This document shows positions 34,842 through 46,324 of a stretch of DNA of 64,000 bases, in pieces (the first letter of the stretch is position 1; every line of letters starts with the position of its first letter). The position numbers and the translations under genes are program-made. The notes beneath the pieces were generated by a model, which made no database searches, was not told where the DNA came from, and worked only from the letters and a program-made list of their open reading frames with translations. Origin of the DNA: Synaphobranchus kaupii (lineage: Eukaryota; Chordata; Actinopteri; Anguilliformes; Synaphobranchidae); assembly GCA_029718625.1 (NCBI GenBank), contig CM056396.1, forward strand, positions 27,698,974 to 27,762,973, written 5' to 3'.

Positions 34842-36234
34842 GTAAGTAAAGATACTTGAATTTCACAGTTACTGTGAATCATCTATTTTACTTACATTAC
34901 AATGCTGTAAAAATAACTATGTTCAAACTAAAATTTCAAGCTGAAATTTGAGTCGAAACGTTAAAGGCTACTCTTTTTTTTGTATGTGAGCCTGCATTGA
35001 AATCACAATGCGCATAGACCTTATAAGCAATACATTTGACCAATGGGTTATATTTTGTTGGCTCTTAGAGGAGAAATAAATATTACTAAATTTTACAGCC
35101 CCCTTACATTTGACTTTTTTTTTTTTCCATTTCACCAATGCTTAATATTTATCATGTAAATACAAAAGCAAACACATTTCTGATTTCCATTGCATGTGGA
35201 GGGTAGCCTATCCTTTTAATTGCTTTAATATTCATTTTTTCAGGGCGTTCTGTGAGAAGTGATGGAGACGCAAGGTTCGTATTCAATTCTTGACCTTCTG
35301 CCGTTCTGTGTGGAACGCGTAAAACTAACCATGCTGGTGATGGTAAATGCGTAATAGGCTACTTTCCATCTCAACTACAGGGAACAGAGACGAATCGCAG
35401 GCACGGAGCACAGACACCGTTCTGGTAAGTGCGATTTATTAATGCCATTTACCACAATAAAATGATCATTCATATTCCAAGAGGGCATAACGTGTTTGTA
35501 CAAAGTTCCGAAACTATGGACTCATGGGTATAGCCTACTTACTCAGATAAATGTTCAGTGTAAAATCAACTCTGATCGAGTGTTTTTAACTCTACTATAG
35601 TAGGCCTATGGCTACTTACCGGACTCTGGATCACTTATTGGATCATTGGAGCCGGTCGGTCAACATAGATATTTTTTTCTGTGAATGGTGCGCAGCTGCA
35701 TAAACAATGTAGTCGCCATGTTGGAACGTGCCAGTCTTGGAGAAACGCGAACGGAACAGGGTGGGCAATATCAAGGCAATATCTTTTCTTTTTTTTCCGC
35801 GTGGAGCTTCAAATGTTAGACGCACCAGCAACACCACACTGTTCAATGTGTTTTTTCTCACACAAATGGTCTTGTCATTTACGGAAAGAAATGTGTTTTA
35901 ACGGCTGAACTTAACTGCTGGAATTCACAGGAAGGCAAGGAAGTGGGTTGGCGATTGATCGGACTATTTCGGTATGTATAGCCTAGCCTACATTAATACG
36001 CACTTATTGGCATCATCATTGCTGCGAAAGCTTAACGACACGGTCTCACGCTCAGGCTAAAAGTGCAAAAGCAGTGGCAATCACCTCTGCTTTTGAGAAC
36101 GGGACGTGACAAAGTTGAGAAAGTCACATCTGAATTTGAAGAAAAGAAATCGGCTACCTTAGCGGTCCATTTATCTCTCTCTGACCTAACATTTACCCAC
36201 AGATTCTAACACGGAGTTGTTTTTATTTCTACAG

Positions 36235-36300
36235 GAGGTGCAGTACGCCAGCTTGGAAGAAGCAAGTTTAGCCAGACGCGCGTACGTGCCTACCGTTTAA
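36235..36300 (+). pseudogene. Terminal exon with canonical ITIM (receptor B)
   Basis: VQYASL with Leu codon TTG at 36253-36255, fitting (I/V/L/S)xYxx(L/V). Ends PTV then TAA. Confidence 0.82.
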
Positions 36301-38044
36301 GTTATTTGTCGGGAGTCGGGACCAATTGCTTGGGCATTGCAAAATGAGGACGGGAGTTTTTCGGTTCCGACCGAATTGTGTGGTCTCGATCTCATCTCGT
36401 TATTGTAAAACCGATAACGTTACTGCTAAGGGCTTGCTGTATTAATCAAGCGTTTAAAAAAGTGCCCACAATTATTTGAAGTGCTACTTGTACAATTTGT
36501 ACAATTTATGCACTCGTCATCGTTTTCGCCGATGTAGCCTACTGGAAATTTTATTTTGTTGCAAGCAGTTGTTCTTTGCAGTGGCTATAATGGGGATGAG
36601 TAGTTATCCCATATGAAAAAAGGTCTGTAAAAATCACACATGCCATATACGAAACTTATAATAAAATGTGAGTACATGATGCAGGTACAGATATAAAACA
36701 TTGAGATTGTATAATAATTGAATACAAATATATATTAGGCTTACCAATCAACATTTGCAAGTATGATATGATTTTCATAGACCTTTTGCATAATGGGATA
36801 GCAGCCAGGTGTAGATATGCAGATTGGTCAGATTACACATATAGACCCGATATAGACCCACGAGGAACTCCTCCCTGTTTTTTTAACATTCAAAATGCTG
36901 TCTCCTTTCCGTTGACTGTTGAAATCTCCTGTTCATTAACTATTTTTAACTTTTCTTGAAAAACTAGCTGAAACATTTTTTTTTTTCATGAAAATTACAG
37001 AAGTCAATGAATAAAAACCTTAACAGTAAGATATAACAGTTCCGTTATAATTTAGACCACACAGAATCAAGAAGTGGACAATTGCTCCCTCTAGTAGGCG
37101 CACGTTAAATAATACCCATATATAACGTAAAATGTGTAGACACTCATTTCACGAAAAAAAAACAATGCATAGGGCCTGCAAACTGCAATTTACTTGAAAC
37201 ATTGAACGTATACGCATTTCTGTGACTCTGTGGTTCCAATAAATATGTAATCAAAACCAAATATGTACCAACAAAATGCCTCTTCTTTCCTTAAATCAAT
37301 CTTCAGTTTTTTCAGGACATTTTCAGAAGGCTAATACATTGCATCATCAGATTATTTTGTTATTTTATTATTTTATTTTTACATGAAAATCCTTCCTTTG
37401 GAATTAAGTAACTATATGTGTCACATGAACAATGACTGGCAGAATAGAAGCAATAGAACCAATGGGATTGCGACACAGTAACCATAGAGATGATAAACCT
37501 GCCAGCAGGCAGAGCACTGAAAACCAGGGCCAAAACAACAGCTTTTCTCACAAACATCACGTGGGTGGACTTCAATCACCAAAACCACATTTTTTTGTTG
37601 TGGCATAATTACTTTTTAATTGTGCAATTCTGATTTGCCCAAATCCTTTCCCTCCACCAATTCACAATAGAACCACTCTGAGCCTCATACTTCACAGACA
37701 CATTAAGTTACTCAATAAGTTGACGGTTTAGTGAACCCGTAATGGGTGGGGCTACAATTAGCTGTCAATTTCTGAGTGGTTCTGAACCAATCAAAAGACT
37801 CGCCAAAGCAGAACATAATGATTGGTTCAAACCCGTCTGCCATTGAAAGTGATAACATATGGTAGCTCTGCCCATTTTTGTTTAATGGGGCACCATTTTC
37901 CCGTCACCATTTACAGGAAGCCAATCAGATGATTGAGACATCACCTTACAGCTAGAAAACAAATAGGAGCTACACCAATCACAGAATACTTTGGTAACAA
38001 CCGATAAATCCCAGTTTTGTTACCCCAGGTCTGACTATAAGGCT
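36301..38044. other. 3' flank of receptor B and intergenic sequence
   Basis: Possible AATAAA at 36660-36665. No exon recognised before the converging naxe exon. Confidence 0.45.
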
Positions 38045-38247
38045 CTATGGCAGCTGGTAGACGCACTCAGTGCCCGGGTACGGAGGCAGGTTGAGCTGGT
38101 ACTTCTTCTCCAGGGCGGGGGGCACAAAACGACCCCCCAGGTAGTGGTAGCGACCACAGAAGTGCACAGCCGCCTTTTTGGGGGCGGTGAGGGAGACCAG
38201 CAGGTCGGGCTGGATCCCGTCAGAGCTACCGTTCTCCACGTCCCATC
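38045..38247 (-). pseudogene. naxe: Isolated intact terminal exon of NAD(P)H-hydrate epimerase (unit B)
   Basis: The minus strand reads [38 protein letters not shown], then [19 protein letters not shown] and a stop, which is the conserved C-terminus of NAXE (AIBP), the enzyme that repairs damaged NAD(P)H hydrate. A good acceptor (CTCTACAG with an upstream GT-rich tract) precedes it, in the phase expected after a Gly split codon. I found no other naxe exons on the minus strand up to 45432, so this is a duplicated last exon carried with the array. Between B and C it differs by two bases, both synonymous. Confidence 0.85.
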
Positions 38248-40427
38248 CTGTAGAGACACACGCACAAACACACGCGAACACACACTTCAATATGGCAAAG
38301 TATTCTATAGAAAAAAAGATGAATCAAGCCTGTTTTATATCCATTCATTAATACAGTAAAATTCTCCTTAACAAATGCCCTTACAAAGCAACTTATTTTA
38401 TTTACATGCGATCCAAGTTGGGTATTGCACTGAAGCAATTCAGGCAAAGCATCTTACAACAGGGCACAATGACTTTGGCCCATGTTGGACTGAAACCTGC
38501 AATCTCCGAGTTACAAGCCCATTTCCTAAACCGCTATACTACACTTCACTGCCAACTACTGCATTCTGCTTTTCATATGACAAACAGCCCAGAAATACGC
38601 AACCTGACACGTCTGTGATTGACAGCTTCACCCATTATTTAGTTCATCACTAGCTTTCAAATATTTTGCCGTTTCACACTCCACTGTCATTAGTCCAGGC
38701 AGTGCACATTTCTTAGCAGGGCTTTTCTACTTAACCAACGCCACCCCCACCCCCCCTAAGGAAAAAAAAAACCCTGCTCAAAAATTCAAAGTGCTACTAT
38801 GGTACAGATTATGTAGCTAAGCAAGGGAAAAAGGTGCAAATCTCCCGGCGCAAGACTATTTATTACCCCAAGAATTTAAAATGCAAACATGAATTTAAAT
38901 GCAACAATAGGAATAAAACGTGAGAAGAAAACATTGGACTGTTTATGGAAGATGCCAAGGAAACGGCACAATAAGAAGCGCTGAGAGAAACGATAATAAC
39001 TCAACACGGGGGACAACAGGACGTCAAACAGCTTTAACAAAAAATAAACACGTAAATGGACGCCATATGCCATCCACTGTCTCGGCTGTAAGTGTGTGAC
39101 AAGGAGGAAGGACAGGGATATTGGGAGTAGAGCTTCTCGGGGGATAACTCAAGCGAAGATTTGACTCCCGACGCTAGGCCCCTGAAGCGTTGCCATGACG
39201 ACAAAAGATCTGGCTGGCCCCGACAGCTCCCAGACCTGGCAATGGTTATATTACCTATGTGTGTGTGCGCACGCTTGTGCGTGCGCTCTGGTGTATGTGC
39301 GTTTCCAAGAGCAATCCAATTTATGTTGTCGACCTGTAACGCCTCGCTCTAATTGGAAAATATGGCACAAGTGTGCGAATGCAATTAGCCTGGTCCCAGC
39401 ATCGCACCTCTCGGGTTCGAGGGGAAAATGAGAGCTCATTTTCACATTACACTCGACTCCGGAAAGACAGCGAGCGTTAAACATATACGTTGAAAGGTGA
39501 AATACGATGAAAGGAAGCAGATGCGTTTCTGTGCCGCTATGCATCGTCTTAAAAATATATCTGCAAGACCAGACAAAACCACAGGGCTGTAGAACGGTGT
39601 TCTATTTCAAGAGACGTGTACCGCTCCCTCCTCGTGGGCGGACCCAATTGTGCAAAACTACCAATCCACCTGAATGAGAAACACAACCCCCGTTCCACAT
39701 CAAAGGCTGGCTGTCGGTTACGAATAATACCCAACATCTGCGTCTGTTTTACGGCGGACATGGATCTCCCCCCGCTCTGCTCAGTCTAAGAATAACTAAA
39801 TTCGTGCAGAAACTGCCTGCTACGCCGAAGTTCGTTTTTTTTTTTGTTCCTGAAGAGCAGCATTTGGGATCATAGGCTACGCGACCGTTCTTCTTGCGTA
39901 AAAAATCTTTAAACAAACATGAACGGAACAACAAACTACGACGAGCTACAAATCAAAGCAGGGAGTGGCTATGTGCTCAGTTGCTACACGTAGAACCAAA
40001 GCAAACGGATACATATTAAAAAAAATATTGACATTACTTTTTCTGCATCACTTTATTCATTAGGCCTAACATCTATGTCCAAATGCAGAAGTCAGCGAAA
40101 CATCATAACGGAAATAATTCCCCAATTCTTGCGGCGGAGTGAATGACACCAGCTTGCCAAAGACGTTTGTCGTTTCTGTTCTACTGTTGAATTGCAAAGC
40201 TTCCTTTGGTTCTATCCTTTCCAGTCGCCATTTGGCGCAATTACACACGATTATTTTCAAATTAAGTGCTTCGCGACACTGCCTCGCTGAAAATGCCAGC
40301 TAAAACCAAAAGCAAAGGGATTGCATAACAAAAGTATTGCTCCCCCCCAAGAAACGCTGAAAACAGCGAGCACATTATACTCCCTAAACATTCCAATGTT
40401 ACCGCGAGCTGGTGATGGCAGGCACGT
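38248..40427. other. Non-coding 3' part of unit B
   Basis: Includes the interspersed repeat fragment at about 38370-38560 and GC-richer sequence near 39600-39800. No further naxe exon or other gene seen. Confidence 0.45.
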
Positions 40428-41358
40428 TGTCACGACCCTGGCGGGGGGCTGGACCTAATCGCACGACAAGGAGGCAGAGGTGCAAGAAAAGGGAGTTTAT
40501 TGCAGCTTGGGGTAGTCCCAAGCTGTACACAGAATAATAAACAATAATAATCGCAAGGTCAGGAGTTTCTCCGGGACTTGAATGTGCTCCAAGCCGGAGC
40601 TGGACTTGATGCCGGAACCCCCGAGTTCCAACCGGAACTGGGCAGGACAGGAAACAGGAACGGGATCACAGGAACTGGATCACCGGAACATGGAGTTGTT
40701 CCAAACCGGGACTGGACTTTGGACAGGATAGTCAAACGGGAACATGGGGTAGTTCCAAACCGGAACTGGACTTGGTACAGGAGACGAGTTCCAAACTGGA
40801 ACTGGACTGGACGGAAGATACCGCAACACAAACAGGGAGTGGTAAACAGCTACAGACTGGCAGAAACAGTAGAGTGGTGGTTAAACAGACAGGCAATATA
40901 CAGGCAAGAAGAACCGCAAACAAACAGGACTGGTTAGCAACAACAGAAGGCAGTGAGCATTAAAGCCCCGAGACAGAACCAAACTGAAGTTAACAGCAAA
41001 GGACAGGGATTCAAGGGCCAGGATACAAATGAACAACGTTACAGAGTAGCAACAAGGGTAATGCACCAGCCCTGGAGGGCAGACAGCAGGTGGGTTAAAT
41101 AGGGGAGTGTAATTGGAAACAATCAAGAAAAGCATGCACATGTGTGAGTGGGTAATTGACAAAGCGGAGTGAGGAAATGCATGCTGCAACGGGGAAAGGA
41201 GATAGGATGAGACACGAGTGGGGAAAAGGAGTGAAACAAGCGGAGGGAACACGCCCAGTCTGCAGCAAAGGGGAAAACACGGACAAAGGGAATCAAACAT
41301 GAAACGGAGGGACATGGCAAAACACGGAAAACGGACTTGATGGGAACGGGACGTTACA
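40428..41358 (-). mobile_element. LTR-like insertion shared by units B and C
   Basis: Starts TGTCACGACC and ends GACGTTACA, flanked by CACGT at 40423-40427 and 41359-41363. Unit A has the single site GGCACGTGTTTT (about 21181-21192). 931 bp, no protein gene. On the minus strand AATAAA (in GCAATAAACTC) lies about 75 bp from the end. Its open frames consist of CCGGAACTGGACTT-type internal repeats. Confidence 0.78.
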
Positions 41359-42505
41359 CACGTGTTTTTCCTGCAAGTTACAGTCGGACCCTGCATGGTC
41401 ACTTTAAAAACACTCAACCCGAAACGTGCGCATTGTTATTGACAGCGACGTTAACCATAACATTACACCCATCCGTCACGTTTCGTCTCATATGCACACA
41501 ATAGCAAATAATAACTTAACTGACATCCTGAAAGAGCGTCGACAGCAATTACATTACCTGCATCGCTGTGCATACCTTCAAATACACCTTAGTTGTCTTT
41601 CGGATAAAAACAGGTGATCTCTGGGAACCTGCGATATTTTAATTTTACACAAAATAAATTGATGAGCTGTTCAATTTCTCACCTCCTCGTAAAATGCGCA
41701 CCGCTGGATTTTATAAACTGTTCGAAGATTCTTCCATTTCCTCCGAGCTGACGTCTCGCGCCCCCGCGTGAACGTGGCTCCAATATTCAGGCTTGATCTG
41801 TTCGCTTTTTGATTCCAGTCAAGCTTACAATAAATCCGTGGTTATTGGGCAACCTAGAGCACAAAACAGCGACCACTTCGCTAGCCAGTCTCCCCTCGCC
41901 CCTCCTGATCTCTCGTTCACCAACAAAGGCACAGCGAGTTATCAGTATTGTATTAGAGCGCTTCTAGCCCCATGCTCATTTTAAACAAAACAGAAACAGC
42001 GTGTCTGCCATCTAGTGGCGTATATTATAATGGCAAATAACAAAAAATGAGCAGTATTACATTCATAAATAAATATTTAAAAACAAATTCAAATATTAAT
42101 AAAATAAATTGTATAACAATTAGGCAAGTAGGGCCAAATAAATGATCACGGTACACTCTATGTAGTGGGGAAACAATTAAATACTGTATTTTTCGAGAAA
42201 GAATAAGTAGGCCTACATATTATATTATATATCATATTTTATAGATAGCAATGACGTCCGTGGTTTTCATGTCGTGTTATTTATTTGAGCGAAGAACGGG
42301 TAAAAAGGTAATGTTTGACTGAACGGAAAAGGTCAAACGGCAGACGGGACATATGAACATTGAGATTGTAATACTGAATGAAAAAATTAAACAACAGATA
42401 TGTTCTGCAGCATCGGCCTCGCTCATGTTAGAACTGTTTGACAATAGACAAAACGCCATTCTGCTCTCCGTCAAATCAACAGGCTGTGTTATATAAACTC
42501 TAGTC

Positions 42506-42717
42506 CTGGGGTACTCAATCTTATCCAGAAAGGGCCGGTGTGGGTGCAGGCTTTTGTTCCAACCAAGCAGTTACACAACTGATTCTACTAATCAACCACT
42601 AGAGTCTTAGCTAAGGACCTTGATTAGTAGAATCAGGTGTGTTACTGCCTGGCTCAAACAAAAGCCTGCACCCACACCAGCCCTTTCTGGATAGGATTGA
42701 CAGCGACCGGACCCCTG
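42506..42717. mobile_element. 212-bp MITE with 8-bp duplication (unit B)
   Basis: Same insertion as 23089-23300, with CTCTAGTC at 42498-42505 and 42718-42725. Confidence 0.7.
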
Positions 42718-43067
42718 CTCTAGTCCACTCAACACATTTTAATTTGACTCAGAAAAAGCATGAACAACTAATTTTCATTTGAAATGGAACAGCCAATGTC
42801 TAAGCATGCAAAGTCTTTTTTTCTTTTTAAATCCAAATTATTTGACAATGGGCAATGATCAAACAGTGTGTGTGTGTAAGTGAAAGTCACAATGTACAAT
42901 CAACTGTAACAGAGATATAGGAGTAGCCTACAATAGGAACAAATTTAATCTGTTAAGAGTCAAACATACTCAAAAAATATCAGAACTGGCTTTGCACTGA
43001 ACTGTTACTGGAACCTATTGCATTGGAACATTTAAATTACAATCACTTAGGAGACACTCTTAGGCTA

Positions 43068-43169
43068 CACAATAAAATGTCCAGTGTTCATTTAACTCTA
43101 ACAGAGTACACGTGAGTTCAATATGGACCATAATGTACCAGTTGATTTAACACTGAACATTTTATTGTG
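43068..43169. repeat. MITE-like palindrome (CACAATAAAATG), unit B
   Basis: Same repeat as 23651-23752. Confidence 0.65.
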
Positions 43170-43619
43170 TAGGCTATCCAGGGTGACTTATAAAAAGAGC
43201 AATGTCAGTAACATCAGTGTTAGTGTTGCATAGCCTACTCCTTGTCAACACACAATTAGCCTATTAGCATATGTAAGAACATACTGTAACTGTCACTTCA
43301 ACTATTTCAGTGGAAAAATGTGGGTGGGGGTTCTTCCCCTTTGGTCCATGTCCCTTGATACGACTACGACCTCTTTTCGGACTCCCTCTTTAAAACAGCC
43401 AGTCCATGAAGACGGTAAAGTGCGACCTATACAGTCTATGAGTGCGACCAGGTTTTTTTACATTTTTTATTTTTTTACAGAGCTACCACTCGCTAATTTA
43501 TCGGTCGTTATCTAAACCTTCTACAGTCCATGGTCTAAACCAATTTGCCGCCACAGCCACTACCTTAAGCAGCTATAGATGGGCATTGCAGGCAACAGTT
43601 GGTCGCAACCATTTCTACG

Positions 43620-43753
43620 CAGTAAAATGTCCAGTTTTAATTAAACTCTAACAGAGTACATATGAGCCTAATCTGGCCAGAGTAGGCTCATATGTACACT
43701 GCTAGAGTTGAATTAACACTGTTAGATTTGAATTAACACTGGACATTTTACTG
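43620..43753. repeat. MITE-like palindrome (CAGTAAAATGTCC), unit B
   Basis: Same repeat as 24203-24336. Confidence 0.7.
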
Positions 43754-46079
43754 TGAATTTACTGTATCACTCATCTACAAATCGACCACTGGCTCTGATC
43801 CCAGTTCCAACGACTTTCGTTTTGAAAGGAAGCGACATCAATCTGAACATACATTACTGAAATGTGTCAGTAGGCTACAGTAAAATACAGTAAAAACTTC
43901 TGTCTAGCCTACTATGAAATGCCCTGACGTTATCCTGGGTGCTGCCGTCACTTTCTCACTTGGAAGGCTCCGACGCACTCAGCTCATCCTGGTTGTTTAT
44001 TCCTTATAAGCTATAGGCTTAATCCAACCCCTTGCTTTTCCCATCGAGTCACTTTGTAGTCGATGGCCTTCATGAGGAATAACGCGCCACAGGACCGTAG
44101 GCTATATGGTTTAACGTGACTGTCATGTCATTCCCTCGCTTCTACTACGCTACAGCGATATAGGTAGGTCACAACACCGCGGGGAAAGGCGGCGGTAAGA
44201 CCGCTAAAGGGAGAAAAGCAGATTTGCAGATTAGAGGTGACCTCGAAACAGCCCTCTGGTAGCCAATAGAGACAGGTTGGAGTAGGCCTATCGTCAGTTC
44301 TGGGCTGGAAGTGAACAGACAACGCAGCATTGGGGTGTCTACTGTCTTGCCCAAAACACCTGTTCAGTGGCTCTGCGAGCATCATCGTGTTCCCACGAAT
44401 ATGCTTTTAGGAACTCATCAATTAGGCCTATAGCTGTATCAAAAATATCGTTTTTTTTCCATTCATCTTTGCTGAAAGGACTGGCGCAGCCTACAGAAAA
44501 CACCCAAATAGAAAATTACATTGCATTAGCCTACAGGAATTTTTGCAGACGCCCTTATCCAGATTCCAGAGCCAGTAGGCCTATCCATCATTACAGCTGC
44601 ACACTGAAGCCATCCGGTTTAAGTACATTAGCCTACAGTGTCCTAATGGGAATAGCCTAGTATGTGCACACTCAGAAAGAAAGGTACGAAAAAGTTCCTG
44701 TCACTGGGGTGGTACCCTATAGCCTATAGGTAGCTCCAGAAAATTGCACCCCTTGTCATACATAGTTCATTTGTGCCTTCTTTGATTATAAAAGTTACTT
44801 ACCAAATAGAACATTATTGTATACTTTCAGGGTAAATTTGGGGAACTTGTTCCTTAAAGGACAAAAATGTACCCACACTGTACCTTTATTTCTCAGAATG
44901 TGCAACATTTATGTTACAAGTCCGCTTCCCAGTTAGGCTACTTTAGAATCATGAACAACAACTATTGTTGACTAGTACTACGATTGGAACAACAATATCT
45001 CCAAACTATGTAAAACTGCCCAATGAAAAAGGACAAAACAGTGTTTAGTAATTTTTTTACATCGAGGATTAAAGGGTCCATTGCGTGGTCACTCTGGTCA
45101 CGGCCGTGACACATTTCTGCCTCTAGAGGGTGCGCTCGGATTACAAAATGCTTTATTCCCCCCAGCCAACCGTAATTTTGTAATTTTGAGCTAGCCACCA
45201 TTACAATATTGAATTTTCTAAAATTACACAATGTTGCTGACGCGGTGGACAATACCATAATAATGCCATGCATACAATGATCATGTTATCATATAGCCTA
45301 AGAAAATGATCGTGTGTGTGTGTGCGCGCGCGTGTTTCCAACGGATCATCGCCAAGCACTACAATATAATTTCATACAGAAAATGTGCATTTATTTGTCT
45401 AAACAATATATCTGATTTGGGTCATTCATTAAAGTAACACAGAGTAGAGTCTTTCAGTCTTTATTCAATGACAGTGCTGCTTAGTTAGCCTGGCATTTAA
45501 CATTTTAGTGCCCTTTTACCTCCTTTGGTCGTTTTGAAATCTTGGTGCGGAAAATATAGGGCCTCAGCAATTTCCGGACCTTTAGCTACAGCGAAATGTC
45601 AGATGCGTCGTGTTTCAGTAACGTGGATGCGCGCATCGGAAATTTCCTGCAAGCTATCTTGTAAGCATTAAAGTATGTTAGAAACAGGTAGGCTACTTGG
45701 GCGTGAACACATCGTAGCCCACCGAATTAAGTCCCAACACTTGCGCCCTTTGCGGTTAGCTCGGTCGCTGGTGTTAACAGAAGGTGTTGTTGCCATGGTA
45801 TTCTGCTCTGTGCGTTACCACTTGCATCATCAATCGCTGTCTAAAAATCACATGCAAGATGCCCAACAAAAATGCCGGTATACATTTAACACTGCTGGTG
45901 TAGGCTAGTTTAGTTAAATCAACTAAATAATACAGTTCCGATGCTTCTCAACTCGGTTACGTGGAGCAACTAAATAAAACAATTTTGATGCTAGCCTACT
46001 CAGCTCAGTTACGTGGAGCCTGTTCACATAAAGTCTACATTTTAAAGTGGAGAACACCTCATCTGTAGTTTATAGCTGT

Positions 46080-46150
46080 AGTTCGTTCGTTCGTTCGTTC
46101 GTTCGTTCGTTCGTTCGTTCGTTCGTTTGTTCGTTCGTTCGTTCGTTCAT
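46080..46150. repeat. (TTCG)n tetranucleotide run, unit C
   Basis: About 17 units, against about four TTCG plus TTCA at 6030 in A and only TTCA units at 26660 in B. Confidence 0.9.
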
Positions 46151-46324
46151 TCATTGGCAGGTTTATTCCAGAACAGGCATAGGTGGAGGGTGTGTAAGGC
46201 ATTGCCTTCCCCTGGCATTGCCTTCCCCTGGCCGGACATGACAATTAAAATAATGTAGGCTATTAAATATAAATACAAATGCTAGCGATAGAGGATTTGA
46301 GGTCGAGTTAGCTCACTCAATCCA

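Larger units (their letters stand above)
30392..36300 (+). pseudogene. VJ-C1 receptor B, frameshift in the V exon, ITIM intact
   Basis: Exons: 30392-30437 signal, 31398-31699 V (302 nt instead of 303), 32072-32371 C1, 34678-34710 candidate hinge, 34743-34841 transmembrane, 35244-35274 candidate, 35381 or 35388-35424 tail, 36235-36300 terminal. One G is missing at about 31440 (GTGAAGGTGAGG against GTGAAGGTGGAGG in A and C), so translation leaves frame after about 15 residues of the V domain and stops. Everything downstream stays open in the original frame and keeps all Ig landmarks and the canonical ITIM VQYASL. This points to a very recent lesion or a sequencing error in a GG run. If the base is restored by resequencing, the gene would encode an inhibitory receptor. 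Confidence 0.82.
26021..45432 (+). repeat. Tandem array unit B
   Basis: Collinear with unit A from AGTAACACAG onward. Carries the Tc1 element, receptor copy B (frameshifted V exon), an intact naxe terminal exon, and an LTR-like insertion at 40428 that unit A lacks. Confidence 0.88.
41364..45432. other. Non-coding end of unit B
   Basis: 41860-44978 is the block nearly identical to 22443-25562. A (TG)/(CG) run lies at 45312-45332. No gene recognised. Confidence 0.5.

Noticed and set aside
40578..41417. Open frames in the LTR-like insertion
   Set aside because: They follow simple internal repeats and match no retroviral or retrotransposon protein.
38248..45432. Other naxe exons on the minus strand of unit B
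   Set aside because: None of the conserved NAXE motifs (such as the Gly-rich nucleotide-binding loop) was found in minus-strand frames.
46080..46150. TTCG repeats as a CRISPR-like array
   Set aside because: A simple tetranucleotide run without spacers, in a vertebrate genome.
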